Below, one piece after another: positions 37,261 through 46,118 of a DNA stretch of 64,000 nt; the first letter of the stretch is position 1, and each line of letters begins with the position of its first letter. This DNA is from Ectopseudomonas mendocina (GTDB lineage Bacteria; Pseudomonadota; Gammaproteobacteria; Pseudomonadales; Pseudomonadaceae). The notes beneath the pieces were generated by a model that did not search any database, was not told where the DNA came from, and was given only the letters and a program-made list of their open reading frames with translations. Where the stretch lies: NCBI RefSeq assembly GCF_008041835.1, contig NZ_VRYE01000062.1, positions 29,369 through 93,368 of the forward strand, read 5' to 3'. Both the position numbers and the translations under genes were made by a program.

Positions 37261-37286
37261 GCCGCTCAGGGTTATAACCCTTACCC

Positions 37287-37352
37287 TTGTGGGAGCCCCG
37301 CCCCGGGGCGAAGCTGTATTACCTCAGGTTCGCGGCGGGGCGCCGCTCCTAC
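37287..37352. repeat. REP pair after TRAP receptor 2
   Basis: TGTGGGAGCCCCGCCCCGGG and the facing CGCGGCGGGGCGCCGCTCCT unit form a doublet about 27 bp after the stop codon. Confidence 0.85.
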
Positions 37353-37437
37353 CCGTTCGGCGCGGTCACATCTGACCTATCCGGCTCCGTTTGTCGTTCC
37401 AGGCTGCGCCTCATGCCCTGGCGGCCATACTTCACGG

Positions 37438-38019
37438 ATGAAAAACAAGCTGACCGACCCCGCCCAGATCCTCGACAGCGCCCTGCAACTGGCCGACGTC
37501 TGCGGCTGGGAGCGCCTGCACCTGTTCGACGTCGCCGCCGCGCTCGACATCGGCCTGGACGATATCGCCCGTCACTACCGCGACAAGGACGATCTGGTGG
37601 AAGCCTGGTTCGACCGCGCCGACCTGGCCATGCTCGGCCACGCCAGAAATCCCGATCTGCAGGGTCTGAACGCCGAACAACGTCTGGAAAGCTGCCTGCT
37701 GGCCTGGCTCGAGAGCCTGGCAGCCCATCGCGCGGTGACCAGGCAGATGCTGCTGTACAAGCTCGAACCCGGGCATATCCACCTGCAGGTGCTCGGCCTG
37801 ATGCGCATCAGCCGCACCGTGCAATGGTGGCGCGAAGCCGCTGGCCGGCAAACCCTGCACCTGCGCCGCATCGCCGAGGAAACCCTGCTCACCGGCGCCT
37901 ACCTGCGCAGCTTCGTGCACTGGCTGCGCCATCCCGAAGAAGACGCAGCAACCTTCCGCGCCTTTCTGCGCGCTCAACTGCGCTGCGGCCCGCTGCCTCT
38001 GCTGCTGCAACGCCCGTAG
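37438..38019 (+). CDS. TetR-like transcriptional regulator
   Basis: 193 aa with an N-terminal TetR-type helix-turn-helix (about 8-55; AQILDSALQLADVCGWERLH, AALDIGLDDIARHY, DKDDLVEAWFDRAD) and a divergent helical C-terminal domain. Target and ligand unknown. It stands alone between a REP pair and a second palindromic element. Confidence 0.78.
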   Translation: MKNKLTDPAQILDSALQLADVCGWERLHLFDVAAALDIGLDDIARHYRDKDDLVEAWFDRADLAMLGHARNPDLQGLNAEQRLESCLLAWLESLAAHRAVTRQMLLYKLEPGHIHLQVLGLMRISRTVQWWREAAGRQTLHLRRIAEETLLTGAYLRSFVHWLRHPEEDAATFRAFLRAQLRCGPLPLLLQRP

Positions 38020-38076
38020 CCCGGATAAAATCCGGGAGGCCATGGGCGGCTATCCCCGTATTGCATACGGGCTACG
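38016..38076. repeat. Paired palindrome GTAGCCCGGAT-type
   Basis: GTAGCCCGGATAAAATCCGG and CCCGTATTGCATACGGGCTA face each other, overlapping the last bases of the TetR gene. Related copies at 27845 and at the end of the window. Confidence 0.75.
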
Positions 38077-38195
38077 CGGATAAATCGCAGGGTGCTCGCC
38101 CTACAGGCAAAAGCCGGAAACATTCTGTCACTGGTCATGCCCACCCATGACGGGCAAGATGCCTACCAAGCTTTTCCACAAGAGAGAAAACCGTG

Positions 38196-39050
38196 ATGCA
38201 GCGTTTCCTCAGTATCGCCATGGTGCTGTGCCTGGCACTGACCTTCAGCTTCGAAGCCCACGCTAAACGTTTTGGCGGTGGTAAATCCTTCGGCTCCGCG
38301 CCCAGCCACCAGACCCGCCAGGCCACGCCGCCGGCGCAGTCGGCTGCCCAGGCACCCGGTCGTCAACAGCCTGCTGCTGCCGCCAGCGGCGCTTCGCGCT
38401 GGCTCGGCCCGCTGGCCGGTCTGGCCGCCGGTGGCCTGCTGGCCTCGATGTTCATGGGTGATGGTTTCGAAGGCCTGCAGATCATGGACATGCTGATCTT
38501 CGGCCTGATCGCCTTCCTGCTGTTCCGTTTCCTCGCCGCCCGTCGCGCTCGCCAACAGCCACAAATGGCTGCTGCCGGTGCGCCGTACCAGCGTGAAATG
38601 CCGAACGCCGACAACACGCCGGCCGCTGGCAGCAATATCTTCGGCGGTCGTCTGGCTTCGGCCGCTCCGGTGATCAACGCCCCGGCCTGGTTCAACGAGC
38701 AGAGCTTCATCGCCGCCGGCCGTGAGCACTTCATGAACCTGCAGCAGCATTGGGACGCCGACGAGATGGACAAGATCTCCGAATTCGTCACCCCGCAACT
38801 GCTGGAGTTCCTCAAGCGCGAGCGCGCCGAACTGGGTGACGGCTTCCAGTCCACTTACGTCGAAAACCTCGACGTGCAACTCGATGGTGTCGACGATAAC
38901 GCCGAGAAGACCACCGCCACCCTGACCTTCAGCGGTGTGTCGAAGACCTCGCGCTTCGACCAGGGCGAGCCGTTCAGCGAAAGCTGGCGCATGGAGCGCG
39001 CTCAAGGCGACAACCAGCCCTGGCTGATCGCCGGCATTCGCCAGAACTGA
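38196..39050 (+). CDS. Tim44-like domain membrane protein
   Basis: 284 aa. Signal-like helix (1-23, ending AHA), a Gly/Ser/Gln-rich low-complexity stretch, two hydrophobic segments (about 70-90 and 95-115), and a C-terminal Tim44-like domain (about 145-284: FNEQSFIAAGREHFMNLQQH, DLDV-type core and ESWRMER). Bacterial members are envelope proteins of unknown function. ATG at 38196 was preferred to GTG at 38193; GAGAG lies about 10 bases upstream. A strong terminator follows. Confidence 0.85.
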   Translation: MQRFLSIAMVLCLALTFSFEAHAKRFGGGKSFGSAPSHQTRQATPPAQSAAQAPGRQQPAAAASGASRWLGPLAGLAAGGLLASMFMGDGFEGLQIMDMLIFGLIAFLLFRFLAARRARQQPQMAAAGAPYQREMPNADNTPAAGSNIFGGRLASAAPVINAPAWFNEQSFIAAGREHFMNLQQHWDADEMDKISEFVTPQLLEFLKRERAELGDGFQSTYVENLDVQLDGVDDNAEKTTATLTFSGVSKTSRFDQGEPFSESWRMERAQGDNQPWLIAGIRQN

Positions 39051-39065
39051 TCGCTACGACGCACT

Positions 39066-39094
39066 AAAAACCCGGGCTTGCCCGGGTTTTTTTT
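39066..39094 (+). terminator. Rho-independent terminator after the Tim44-like gene
   Basis: Stem AAAACCCGGGC-TTG-CCCGGGTTTT followed by a long T-run. Confidence 0.92.
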
Positions 39095-39142
39095 ATTTCG
39101 GCATTTGCCGGTTATCGCGGCTGAAGCCGCTCCTACAGCCCA

Positions 39143-39613
39143 TCACGATGGATCGGTAGCCGCCCGGCGCATGCCGATATGCGGGATATCATCCTCCAGA
39201 TACACCTCGGTCACCGCCGCGAAACCGTAACGCCCGTAGTAACCCTGCAGATGCGCCTGCGCCGACAGATACACCGGCAAACCCGGCCAACGCTGGTGAC
39301 ACTCGAGCAGCGCCTGCTCCATCAGCCGGTGACCCAGCCCGGTGCCGCGCGCCCGCTCGGCGATCACCACCCGACCGATCACCACCTCGCCTTCCATACG
39401 CTGCGGATCGAGCAGGCGCAGATAGCCCACCAGCCCCGACTCGTCACGCGCCAGCAGGTGGCCGGTGTCACCGACCAGGTCCTGGCCATCGGTTTCCAGG
39501 TAGGGGCAGTTCTGCTCGACCACGAACACCTGGGTGCGCAGCGCCAGCAGTTCATAGAGGGTGGCGGTGTCGAGTTCGCTGTGGTGCAGGCAGTGCCAGG
39601 TGACAGATGACAT
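39143..39613 (-). CDS. GNAT family N-acetyltransferase (ElaA-like)
   Basis: 156 aa. The acetyl-CoA-binding segment is VVIAERARGTGLGHRLMEQA (R/Q-x-x-G-x-G/A). The ElaA-type N-terminal motif LYELLALRTQVFVVEQNCPY is clear, as is the C-terminal YYGRYGFAAVTEVYLEDDIPHIGM. Acceptor substrate unknown. The start MSSVTWH at 39613 was chosen over an upstream Met because the fold starts there. Convergent with the Tim44-like gene. Confidence 0.9.
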   Translation of the reverse strand: MSSVTWHCLHHSELDTATLYELLALRTQVFVVEQNCPYLETDGQDLVGDTGHLLARDESGLVGYLRLLDPQRMEGEVVIGRVVIAERARGTGLGHRLMEQALLECHQRWPGLPVYLSAQAHLQGYYGRYGFAAVTEVYLEDDIPHIGMRRAATDPS

Positions 39614-39721
39614 GGGAAGGCTCCGCAAAAGCGCCATTATCCGATGGCGGCGACAGGTTTACACTCGCCCCGCCAGCTACTGTATAAAGCCGATCCCCCC
39701 CCCTGATGAGGAGCCGATGCC

Positions 39722-40129
39722 GTGGAAGAAGTCATCGAACAGCTGCGCGAACTCAACGAGCCGGTACCGGTACCGCTGGAGCTGCCGGAAGAAGAGACCC
39801 TGGTGGAAATTCAGGAGCAGATCCTCATTCACTTGCCCTTCGAGCTGCGCGAATACCTGCTCAAGGTCAGTGATGTGGTCTACGGCCGCCTGGAGCCAGT
39901 GACCGCCAGTGATCCGCAATCGCACACCTACCTGCCGGAAGTCGCCTCGGTGGCCTGGGATCTCGGCCTGCCGCGCGATCTGGTGCCGTTGTGCCAGGAC
40001 GGCCGCAATTACTATGCCGTGGACGTGGAAGGTCAGGTTTGGCTATGGGACGGCGACGAAGGCGAGCTGACCGACGAAAGCTGGGACTCGGTCTGGCACT
40101 GGTGCCGTGACGTCTGGCTGGAGAGCTGA
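39722..40129 (+). CDS. SMI1/KNR4 (SUKH) family protein
   Basis: 135 aa, acidic. The SUKH fold shows IQEQILIHLPFELREYLLKV at about 35-54 and a C-terminal Trp-rich end (VWLWDGDEGE, DSVWHWCRDVWLES). Family members are often immunity proteins, but this stand-alone copy has no toxin neighbour, so a housekeeping role is at least as likely. Start is GTG at 39722 with GAGGAG about 7 bases before it. Confidence 0.8.
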   Translation: MEEVIEQLRELNEPVPVPLELPEEETLVEIQEQILIHLPFELREYLLKVSDVVYGRLEPVTASDPQSHTYLPEVASVAWDLGLPRDLVPLCQDGRNYYAVDVEGQVWLWDGDEGELTDESWDSVWHWCRDVWLES

Positions 40130-40143
40130 TCGCCTCGTCGCCC

Positions 40144-40211
40144 TGTAGGAGCCGGCTTGCCGGCGATTGAGCTCAGCGCTGCACCTGATCGCCGGCAAGC
40201 CGGCTCCTACA
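40144..40211. repeat. Perfect 24-bp inverted repeat (REP doublet)
   Basis: TGTAGGAGCCGGCTTGCCGG and four more bases (40144-40167) are matched exactly by the inverse copy at 40188-40211 across a 20-bp loop. It lies 14 bp after the SUKH gene and before the convergent GntR gene, so it may act as a bidirectional end. Confidence 0.85.
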
Positions 40212-40244
40212 AACTGGGATACGAGCGTCCCACGCGCACCGCCC

Positions 40245-40898
40245 TCACACCTCGCCCTGCTCCAGCGCCAGCAGGTTGAGCAAAAAGCGCGCGAAGTAGA
40301 TCAGATCCTGTTCCATGGCCTGGCGCGCGCCCTTGGCATCACCAGCCTCGATGGCAGCAAAGGCATCTTCATGAAAGTCATTGAGCCGCAGCGACAGATC
40401 GGCTTCAGTGAAAAGACGGTTGAAGAACGGCCCGATCTGCAACCAGAGCGATTCGATCGAACGCAATAACACCGGATTGCCGCAAGCGCCGTAAAGGTGC
40501 AGGTGAAACTGGCTGTTGGCATTGAGATAAGCCTGCACCTGGCGCTGCTCGATGGCACTGTCCATGCTTTTGACACACGCGCGCAGCGTGGTCAGATCAT
40601 CGGCCGTGAGACGCGGTGTCGCCAGTTCAACGGCCAGACCCTCCAGTGCCAGGCGTACCTGAAAAATGCTTTCGTAACGCTCGCGGGTCATCGACGGCAC
40701 ACGTACCGAGCGTTGCTGCTCACCCTCCAGCGCGCCCTCGGCCACCAACCGTTGCAGAGCCGCGCGCACTGGCATCGGGCTGGTGCCCCACTCGGCCGCC
40801 AGGTCGCGGATCTTCAAGGCTTGCCCCGGCTGAAAACGACCGGCCAGCAATCCCTCACGAATACGTTGGTACAGCTGTTCCTGCAGATTATCGCTCAT
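40245..40898 (-). CDS. GntR-family (FCD) transcriptional regulator
   Basis: 217 aa from MSDNLQEQLYQRI at 40898. N-terminal winged helix of GntR type (LKIRDLAAEWGTSPMPVRAA, LVAEGALEG) and an FCD ligand-binding domain with metal-ligand candidates (LYGACGNP with nearby His in SQFHLHLYG, and NDFHEDAF). It is divergent from an aminotransferase and glutamine-synthetase-like pair, and two identical palindromes lie between them. It is therefore very likely the local repressor, responding to a substrate of that pathway. Confidence 0.9.
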   Translation of the reverse strand: MSDNLQEQLYQRIREGLLAGRFQPGQALKIRDLAAEWGTSPMPVRAALQRLVAEGALEGEQQRSVRVPSMTRERYESIFQVRLALEGLAVELATPRLTADDLTTLRACVKSMDSAIEQRQVQAYLNANSQFHLHLYGACGNPVLLRSIESLWLQIGPFFNRLFTEADLSLRLNDFHEDAFAAIEAGDAKGARQAMEQDLIYFARFLLNLLALEQGEV

Positions 40899-41028
40899 GG
40901 TTTCAACGCCCCTTTGGCGGTGCAGGAAGCTGGGACAGGGTAAGCAGGCAGTCACGCATGAGTTTCTCCATTGAACGAAGATCGGGCCGACAGGAACGAG
41001 TGATAGCCTTTCGGCTGCTCCGATTTTT

Positions 41029-41101
41029 TGTGATCACATAGTCAGCTAAATACTAACTTATATAGGTTCAATAAGTGGATATTGCGATTTCTGTGATCAC
41101 A
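41029..41101. promoter_or_regulatory. Twin GntR operator candidates
   Basis: TGTGATCACA occurs at 41029-41038 and again at 41092-41101, with centres 63 bp apart, six helical turns. The spacer is A/T-rich and holds ACTTAT...ATAAGT (41057-41077). This fits a repressor bound at two sites, perhaps looped, between the GntR gene and the aminotransferase gene. Confidence 0.75.
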
Positions 41102-41138
41102 AAATATGATGTGCGGAAATCCGAACGAGGTGTTCAAG

Positions 41139-42530
41139 ATGACTGCCAGTGGTATCACCGCAACCGCCGTGGAAACCTTCGCTGCCCGTGAGCGCGCGCG
41201 CTTCCTCGAACGCAACCCGAAGTCGGTGGCCCTGGCCGAGCGCGCCCGCCACTCGCTGTATGGCGGCGTGCCAATGCACTGGATGGCCGACTGGTCGACG
41301 CCGGTGCCGCTGTTCGTCGAACGCGCCAAGAGTGCGCGTTTCTTCGACGTGGACGGTCATGAATACATCGACTTCTGCCTGGGCGACACCGGCACCATGT
41401 TCGGCCATTCGCCCGATCCGGTGGCACGCGCGCTCGTCGAGCAGGCCAACAATGGCCTGACTACCATGCTGCCGGGTGAAGACGCCGTGGTCTGCGGCGA
41501 GCTGCTGGCCCAGCGCTTCGGCCTGCCCTACTGGCAGGTGACCGCCACGGCAACAGATTCGAATCGCTATGTGCTGCGCTGGGCGCGCGCCATCACCGGG
41601 CGCAAGACCCTGCTGGTGTTCGACGGCTGCTACCACGGCACCGTCGACGACGTGATGGTGCGTCATCGCGATGGCCAGACCGTGCACCGCTCAGGATTGG
41701 TCGGCCAGGCCTACGACCTGACCGAGCACAGCCGCGCCATCCCCTTCAACGACGTCGAGGCGCTGGAAGCCGCGCTGGCCCAGGGCGATGTCTGCGCCCT
41801 GCTCTGCGAGCCGGCGATGACCAACATCGGCATGGTGCTGCCCGATCCGGGCTTCATGCAGAAGTGCCGCGAGCTGACGCGCCAGTACGGCAGCCTGCTG
41901 ATCATCGACGAAACCCACACCATCTCCACCGACATCGGCGGCTGCACGCGCCTGTGGGGCCTGGATCCGGACTTCTTCGTGGTCGGCAAGCCCATTGCCG
42001 GCGGTGTGCCCTGCGGCGTCTTCGGTTGCAGCGAGGCGATGGCCGAAGCCATGACCAAGGCCCGCCAACGCGCCAGCGCAGAAAGCCACGGTCACGGCCA
42101 CAGCGGCATGGGCACCACCCTGTCGGCCAACGCCCTGGCCATGCACTGTATGCGCGCCAACCTGGAGCAGGTGATGACCCAGGCGGCCTACGACCACATG
42201 CTGCCGCTGGCGGCTCGCCTGGCCGAGGGCTTGCGCCGGGTGATCGGCAAGCACGGCCTGAACTGGTCGGTGACCGAGTTGGGCGCACGCTGCGAGTTCC
42301 AGTTCTGCGCCACCCCGCCGCGCACCGGCGCCGAGGCCGAGGCAGCGTTCCATGACGAACTGCAGATGGCCCTGCACCTGTACCTGATCAACCGCGGCAT
42401 CCTGATCACGCCCTTTCACAACATGACCCTGTGCTGCCCGAGTACCACCGAGGCCGATGTGGACAAATTGATAACCATGCTCGATGCGGCCCTCACCGAG
42501 CTACTGGCCATCCCCGGCGCCAGGCTCTGA
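41139..42530 (+). CDS. Class III PLP-dependent aminotransferase
   Basis: 463 aa, related to glutamate-1-semialdehyde and omega aminotransferases. Residues seen: substrate-loop FCLGDTGTMFGHSPDP, PLP ring site FDGCYHGTVDDVM, Asp in LLIIDETHT, Schiff-base Lys in FFVVGKPIAGGVPCG. I chose MTASGITATAVETF at 41139 with GAGG upstream; a Met at 41106 would overlap the operator region. Its likely partner is the ligase 129 bp downstream. Substrate is unproven; an amine or polyamine-derived compound is plausible. Confidence 0.87.
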   Translation: MTASGITATAVETFAARERARFLERNPKSVALAERARHSLYGGVPMHWMADWSTPVPLFVERAKSARFFDVDGHEYIDFCLGDTGTMFGHSPDPVARALVEQANNGLTTMLPGEDAVVCGELLAQRFGLPYWQVTATATDSNRYVLRWARAITGRKTLLVFDGCYHGTVDDVMVRHRDGQTVHRSGLVGQAYDLTEHSRAIPFNDVEALEAALAQGDVCALLCEPAMTNIGMVLPDPGFMQKCRELTRQYGSLLIIDETHTISTDIGGCTRLWGLDPDFFVVGKPIAGGVPCGVFGCSEAMAEAMTKARQRASAESHGHGHSGMGTTLSANALAMHCMRANLEQVMTQAAYDHMLPLAARLAEGLRRVIGKHGLNWSVTELGARCEFQFCATPPRTGAEAEAAFHDELQMALHLYLINRGILITPFHNMTLCCPSTTEADVDKLITMLDAALTELLAIPGARL

Positions 42531-42534
42531 AGAT

Positions 42535-42636
42535 TGCTCCCACGCTCCGGCGTGGGAGCGCAGGCAGCGACGCTCCGCGTCGCAAGGGACGCAGAGCGTC
42601 CCCGGAGTGGTGCCCACGCAGAGCGTGGGCACCATC
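42535..42636. repeat. CACGCTCCG...CAGAGCGTG repeat unit
   Basis: Contains CCCACGCTCCGGCGTGGGAG, GACGCTCCGCGTCGC, ACGCAGAGCGT and GCCCACGCAGAGCGTGGGCA, several nested hairpins in 100 bp. Same family as the triple tandem repeat at 54401. Confidence 0.75.
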
Positions 42637-42659
42637 AGACACCCTACGCGAGAACCACC

Positions 42660-44027
42660 ATGCAATTCGCCAACCCCCAGGAAGCCCGCGACTTCCTCGA
42701 ACGCCACCCAGAAGTGCGCAGCATCGAGCTGATGCTGATCGACGCCAACGGCATTCCACGCGGCAAGCTGCTGCACCGCGACGAACTGCTGGCCATCTAC
42801 GAGAACGGCCGGCCGCTGCCCAGCTCCATCCTGTCGCTGACCATCCAGGGCGAGGACGTCGAGGAAAGCGGCCTGGTCTGGGAAGTGGCCGACGCCGACT
42901 GCTGGACGTATCCGCTGCCCGGCAGCCTGACCCTGCAACCCTGGCGCGCGGTGCCCACCGGGCAGTTGCAGGTGAGCATGCACCCGACCCAGGGCCTGCC
43001 GGCCACGCCGGGCGACCCGCGCCACGTGCTGGTGCGCGCCATCGAGGCGCTCAAGGCCGACGGCTACCACCCGGTGATGGCGGTGGAGCTGGAGTTCTAC
43101 CTGCTGGACAAGCAGCGTGACGCCAATGGCCGCCCGCAGCCGGCCGTGCAGATGAACGGCGTGCGCCCGCAGGCGCCGCAGGTCTACGGCGTGTACGAGC
43201 TGGAGCAGGTGCAGCCGTTCCTCGACGATCTCTACGCCGCCTGCGAGGTACAAGGCCTGCCGGTGCGCACGGCGATCTCCGAATACGCACCGGGCCAGCT
43301 GGAGCTGACCCTGGAGCACCGCTTCGATGCGCTGCAGGCCGTAGACGAAGGCGTACGCTACAAGCGCCTGGTCAAGGGCGTGGCCAATAAGCACGGCCTG
43401 CAGGCCTGCTTCATGGCCAAGCCATTTGGCGACCTGGCCGGCAGCGGCATGCATATGCACGTGTCGCTGGCCGATGCCGAGGGCAACAACCTGATGGCCA
43501 GCGAAGATCCGCATGGCACGCCGCTGCTGCGCCATGCCATCGGCGGCATGATGGCCACGCTCGACGACGCCCTGGCGATCTTTTGCCCCAACGCCAACTC
43601 CTTCCGCCGCTTCCAGGCCAACAGCTACGCGCCGCTGGCCAAGAGCTGGGGCGTGAACAACCGCACAGTGTCGTTCCGCGTGCCAGGCGGGCCGGCGGGC
43701 AGCCGCCATGTCGAACACCGCATCTGCGGCGCCGACGCCAACCCCTACCTGGCGGCAGCGGCGATCCTTGCCGGTATCCACAAGGGCATCCGCGAGCAGA
43801 TCGATCCGGGGGCGGCCATCGTCGGCAACGGTTACGAACAGGCCCGCGAAACCCTGCCCACCGACTGGCTGACCGCACTGCGCAACCTTGAGGATTCGAG
43901 CTGGGCACGCAAAGCGCTGGGCGAGGACTTCCTCAAGGTGTTCCTGGCGATCAAGTGGGCCGAGTACCGCCAGTTCATGGGAGAGGTGGGCGAGCAGGAC
44001 TGGCGCTGGTACCTGAATCACGCCTGA
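42660..44027 (+). CDS. Glutamine-synthetase-like gamma-glutamyl ligase (PuuA type)
   Basis: 455 aa. N-terminal beta-grasp part (about 15-105) and a GS catalytic domain with the metal and ATP motifs MAVELEFYLL, FMAKPFGDLAGSGMHMHVSL, NNRTVSFRVPGG and the C-terminal DANPYLAAAAILAG. The spacing and GSGMHMHVS motif fit gamma-glutamylpolyamine/ethanolamine ligases better than housekeeping GlnA, which also has an adenylylation loop not seen here. With the upstream aminotransferase and GntR it suggests catabolism of an amine. Substrate is inference. Confidence 0.88.
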   Translation: MQFANPQEARDFLERHPEVRSIELMLIDANGIPRGKLLHRDELLAIYENGRPLPSSILSLTIQGEDVEESGLVWEVADADCWTYPLPGSLTLQPWRAVPTGQLQVSMHPTQGLPATPGDPRHVLVRAIEALKADGYHPVMAVELEFYLLDKQRDANGRPQPAVQMNGVRPQAPQVYGVYELEQVQPFLDDLYAACEVQGLPVRTAISEYAPGQLELTLEHRFDALQAVDEGVRYKRLVKGVANKHGLQACFMAKPFGDLAGSGMHMHVSLADAEGNNLMASEDPHGTPLLRHAIGGMMATLDDALAIFCPNANSFRRFQANSYAPLAKSWGVNNRTVSFRVPGGPAGSRHVEHRICGADANPYLAAAAILAGIHKGIREQIDPGAAIVGNGYEQARETLPTDWLTALRNLEDSSWARKALGEDFLKVFLAIKWAEYRQFMGEVGEQDWRWYLNHA

Positions 44028-44169
44028 CCCAGCACTACAGCGGTATAGAGCTGCCCGCCCATCGCGTGCAGCTCTGCTTCAACCGACGATCACAGGCTTG
44101 TGCCATCATCTGTGGCACCAGCAGGCTTCTTGCATGCCCTGCGCTCTCCCCCATGCCTCTGGAGCGAAC

Positions 44170-44667
44170 ATGGAAGCCGGAACCGCGCAACTGACGATGA
44201 CCGTTTTGATGACCCCGGACATGGCCAACTTCTCCGGCAATGTCCACGGCGGCACCTTGCTCAAGTACCTCGACGAAGTCGCCTACGCCTGCGCCAGCCG
44301 CTATGCCGGTTGCTACGTAGTGACCCTGTCGGTGGATCAGGTGATGTTTCGCGAGCCGGTACACGTCGGCGAACTGGTCACCTTCCTTGCCTCGGTCAAC
44401 CACACCGGGCGTACTTCGATGGAGATCGGCATCAAGGTGATCACCGAGAACATCCGCGAGCGCTCGGTGCGCCACACCAACAGTTGCTTCTTCACCATGG
44501 TCGCGGTGGATGGCGAGGGGCGCCCGGTGCCGGTACCGGAGCTGCAACCGCGCAGCCCCGATGGCCTGCGCCGCCAGCGCCAGGCCAAGCAACGCCGGCA
44601 GATTCGCGAGGAGTTGCAGCAGCGTTATCAGGCGTTGAGCGAGGAGAAGAACCACCTGCAGGCCTGA
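44170..44667 (+). CDS. Acyl-CoA thioesterase (hotdog fold)
   Basis: 165 aa from MEAGTAQLTMTVL. Hotdog domain of the YciA/BACH type: catalytic-region FSGNVHGGTLLKYLDEVAYA, then VTLSVDQVMFREPVHVGE and TSMEIGIKV. The C-terminal basic helix (about 135-165) is an extension. It is expected to hydrolyse acyl-CoA in the cytoplasm. An upstream in-frame Met exists, but the domain starts close to the chosen one. Confidence 0.88.
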   Translation: MEAGTAQLTMTVLMTPDMANFSGNVHGGTLLKYLDEVAYACASRYAGCYVVTLSVDQVMFREPVHVGELVTFLASVNHTGRTSMEIGIKVITENIRERSVRHTNSCFFTMVAVDGEGRPVPVPELQPRSPDGLRRQRQAKQRRQIREELQQRYQALSEEKNHLQA

Positions 44668-44773
44668 TGCTGGACTCAGCACGCACCAAGGAAAGCCCGA
44701 CACACGGATCTGCCATGTGCTGAGAACTGCATGGCAGATAGGCTAATCTCTATCTCCCGGAGCCGGAGTCGCC

Positions 44774-45166
44774 ATGATCAACCTGTTCGATGTCTTTCTG
44801 CTGATGCTGTTCGCTGCCGCCTGCGCCTGGTTGTGGCGCGGCCATGGCATTCGTGAGCGGGCCTTGGCATTCGCCAAGCAGCACTGCGCCAAACTCGACG
44901 TGGAACTGCTCGATGGCGCCGTGGCCCTTCGCCGTCTGGCCATCCAGCGTGATGCCCGGGGTCATCGGCGTCTGGCACGACTGTATGATTTCGAATTTAC
45001 CGTGACCGGCGAGCAGCGCCTGCGCGGCCAGATCAGCATGTTCGGTGCGCAGCTAGGGCGCATCGAGCTGGAGCCGCATCCCGTGCTGGAGCCTCAGCCC
45101 GAGCCGGTATCGGTGCAGAGCCAGGGCAACGTGATCCACCTCGAGGACTGGCGCCGCAAGGCGTAA
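44774..45166 (+). CDS. DUF3301 membrane-anchored protein
   Basis: 130 aa with one N-terminal hydrophobic helix (about 3-22) and a soluble part typical of DUF3301 (LYDFEFTVTGEQRLRGQISM, VIHLEDWRRKA end). Function unknown. Follows the thioesterase by 106 bp on the same strand. Confidence 0.85.
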   Translation: MINLFDVFLLMLFAAACAWLWRGHGIRERALAFAKQHCAKLDVELLDGAVALRRLAIQRDARGHRRLARLYDFEFTVTGEQRLRGQISMFGAQLGRIELEPHPVLEPQPEPVSVQSQGNVIHLEDWRRKA

Positions 45167-45202
45167 TTGCCTTAGCTGGCGGGCTGCACCCGCCCTGCTC
45201 GA

Positions 45203-46081
45203 TCAACTGCGCTGCAACAGGAAGTCCGCAACCCGCCCTGCACTGTCGGCAGGCCGCTCCTGCATGAAGCAGTGCCCACCCGGCACCACCTGACTGCGCA
45301 CATGCGCGTTACTCGCACACCAACGCGCTACCGAACGGGCGACGAAGGGATAGGTGGTTGTGCCGTAAATCACCTCGGTGGGCGTCACGACCTTCGCCAG
45401 CGAAGGCCACAGGCGGCGCGGGAAGGAGCCGAAGATATCCGCCTCACGGCTGGGCCGGCACTTGAGCTCAACACCGCCCTCGACCTCCTTCAGCGCATGC
45501 TCGATATAGGCGTCGAACGCGGCTTCGTCCCAGCCCCGGAACATGCCGCGGCCATGCAGCGCGGCATGTGCGCTGGCACGGTCCGGCCATTGCCGGCGGC
45601 GCTTCTGCGCCTTCTTCGCCATGCCGGTGCGCTGCGCCAGACCGACCACATCGGACAGCGCCATCACCCCGATCATCGCTGGGCTGAACAGCACCGGATC
45701 GAGCAGCACGGCACGGCGGAACAGCTCGGGATGGCGCGCCAGGATCAGGCTGGTGAGCACACCGCCGAAGCTGTGACCAAGGGCGAAGCGCGGCACGTCA
45801 CCGAACGGCCCACGCAGCGCGTCGAAGGCTTCCACCGCCAGCTCGGCGCTGCGGTTCCAGCCATGGAAGCGACCGCCATGGTCGCTGTCGCCATGGCCCT
45901 GCACGTCGCACAGCCAGAGATCGAAGTCCTCGGCCAGCAGCGCCAGCATCGGCGTGTAGACACGCCCGCAATAGCCATTGCCGTGCAGGAAATGCAGCAG
46001 CGGCTTGCCCGACGGCGGCGTGTGCCAGCCGCGCAGGGTGAAACCGGCAGAGGTGTCATGAGACCAGGGCAGCAGTTGCAT
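45203..46081 (-). CDS. Alpha/beta hydrolase
   Basis: 292 aa. Oxyanion region HGNGYCGRVYTPM, nucleophile elbow GHSFGG, acid candidate late in the chain and catalytic His in VPGGHCFMQERP. No signal peptide, so cytoplasmic. The cap insert (about 130-200) is basic (AKKAQKRRRQW). Substrate unknown. It is followed downstream, convergently, by the DUF3301 gene. Confidence 0.9.
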   Translation of the reverse strand: MQLLPWSHDTSAGFTLRGWHTPPSGKPLLHFLHGNGYCGRVYTPMLALLAEDFDLWLCDVQGHGDSDHGGRFHGWNRSAELAVEAFDALRGPFGDVPRFALGHSFGGVLTSLILARHPELFRRAVLLDPVLFSPAMIGVMALSDVVGLAQRTGMAKKAQKRRRQWPDRASAHAALHGRGMFRGWDEAAFDAYIEHALKEVEGGVELKCRPSREADIFGSFPRRLWPSLAKVVTPTEVIYGTTTYPFVARSVARWCASNAHVRSQVVPGGHCFMQERPADSAGRVADFLLQRS

Positions 46082-46118
46082 TGAGGTTATCCACAGCGAC
46101 GAAAGCGCGGCGAGTTTA

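Noticed and set aside
39722..40129. SUKH protein as immunity part of a toxin system
   Set aside because: No toxin, secretion or polymorphic-effector gene lies nearby; the gene stands alone between an acetyltransferase and a REP pair.
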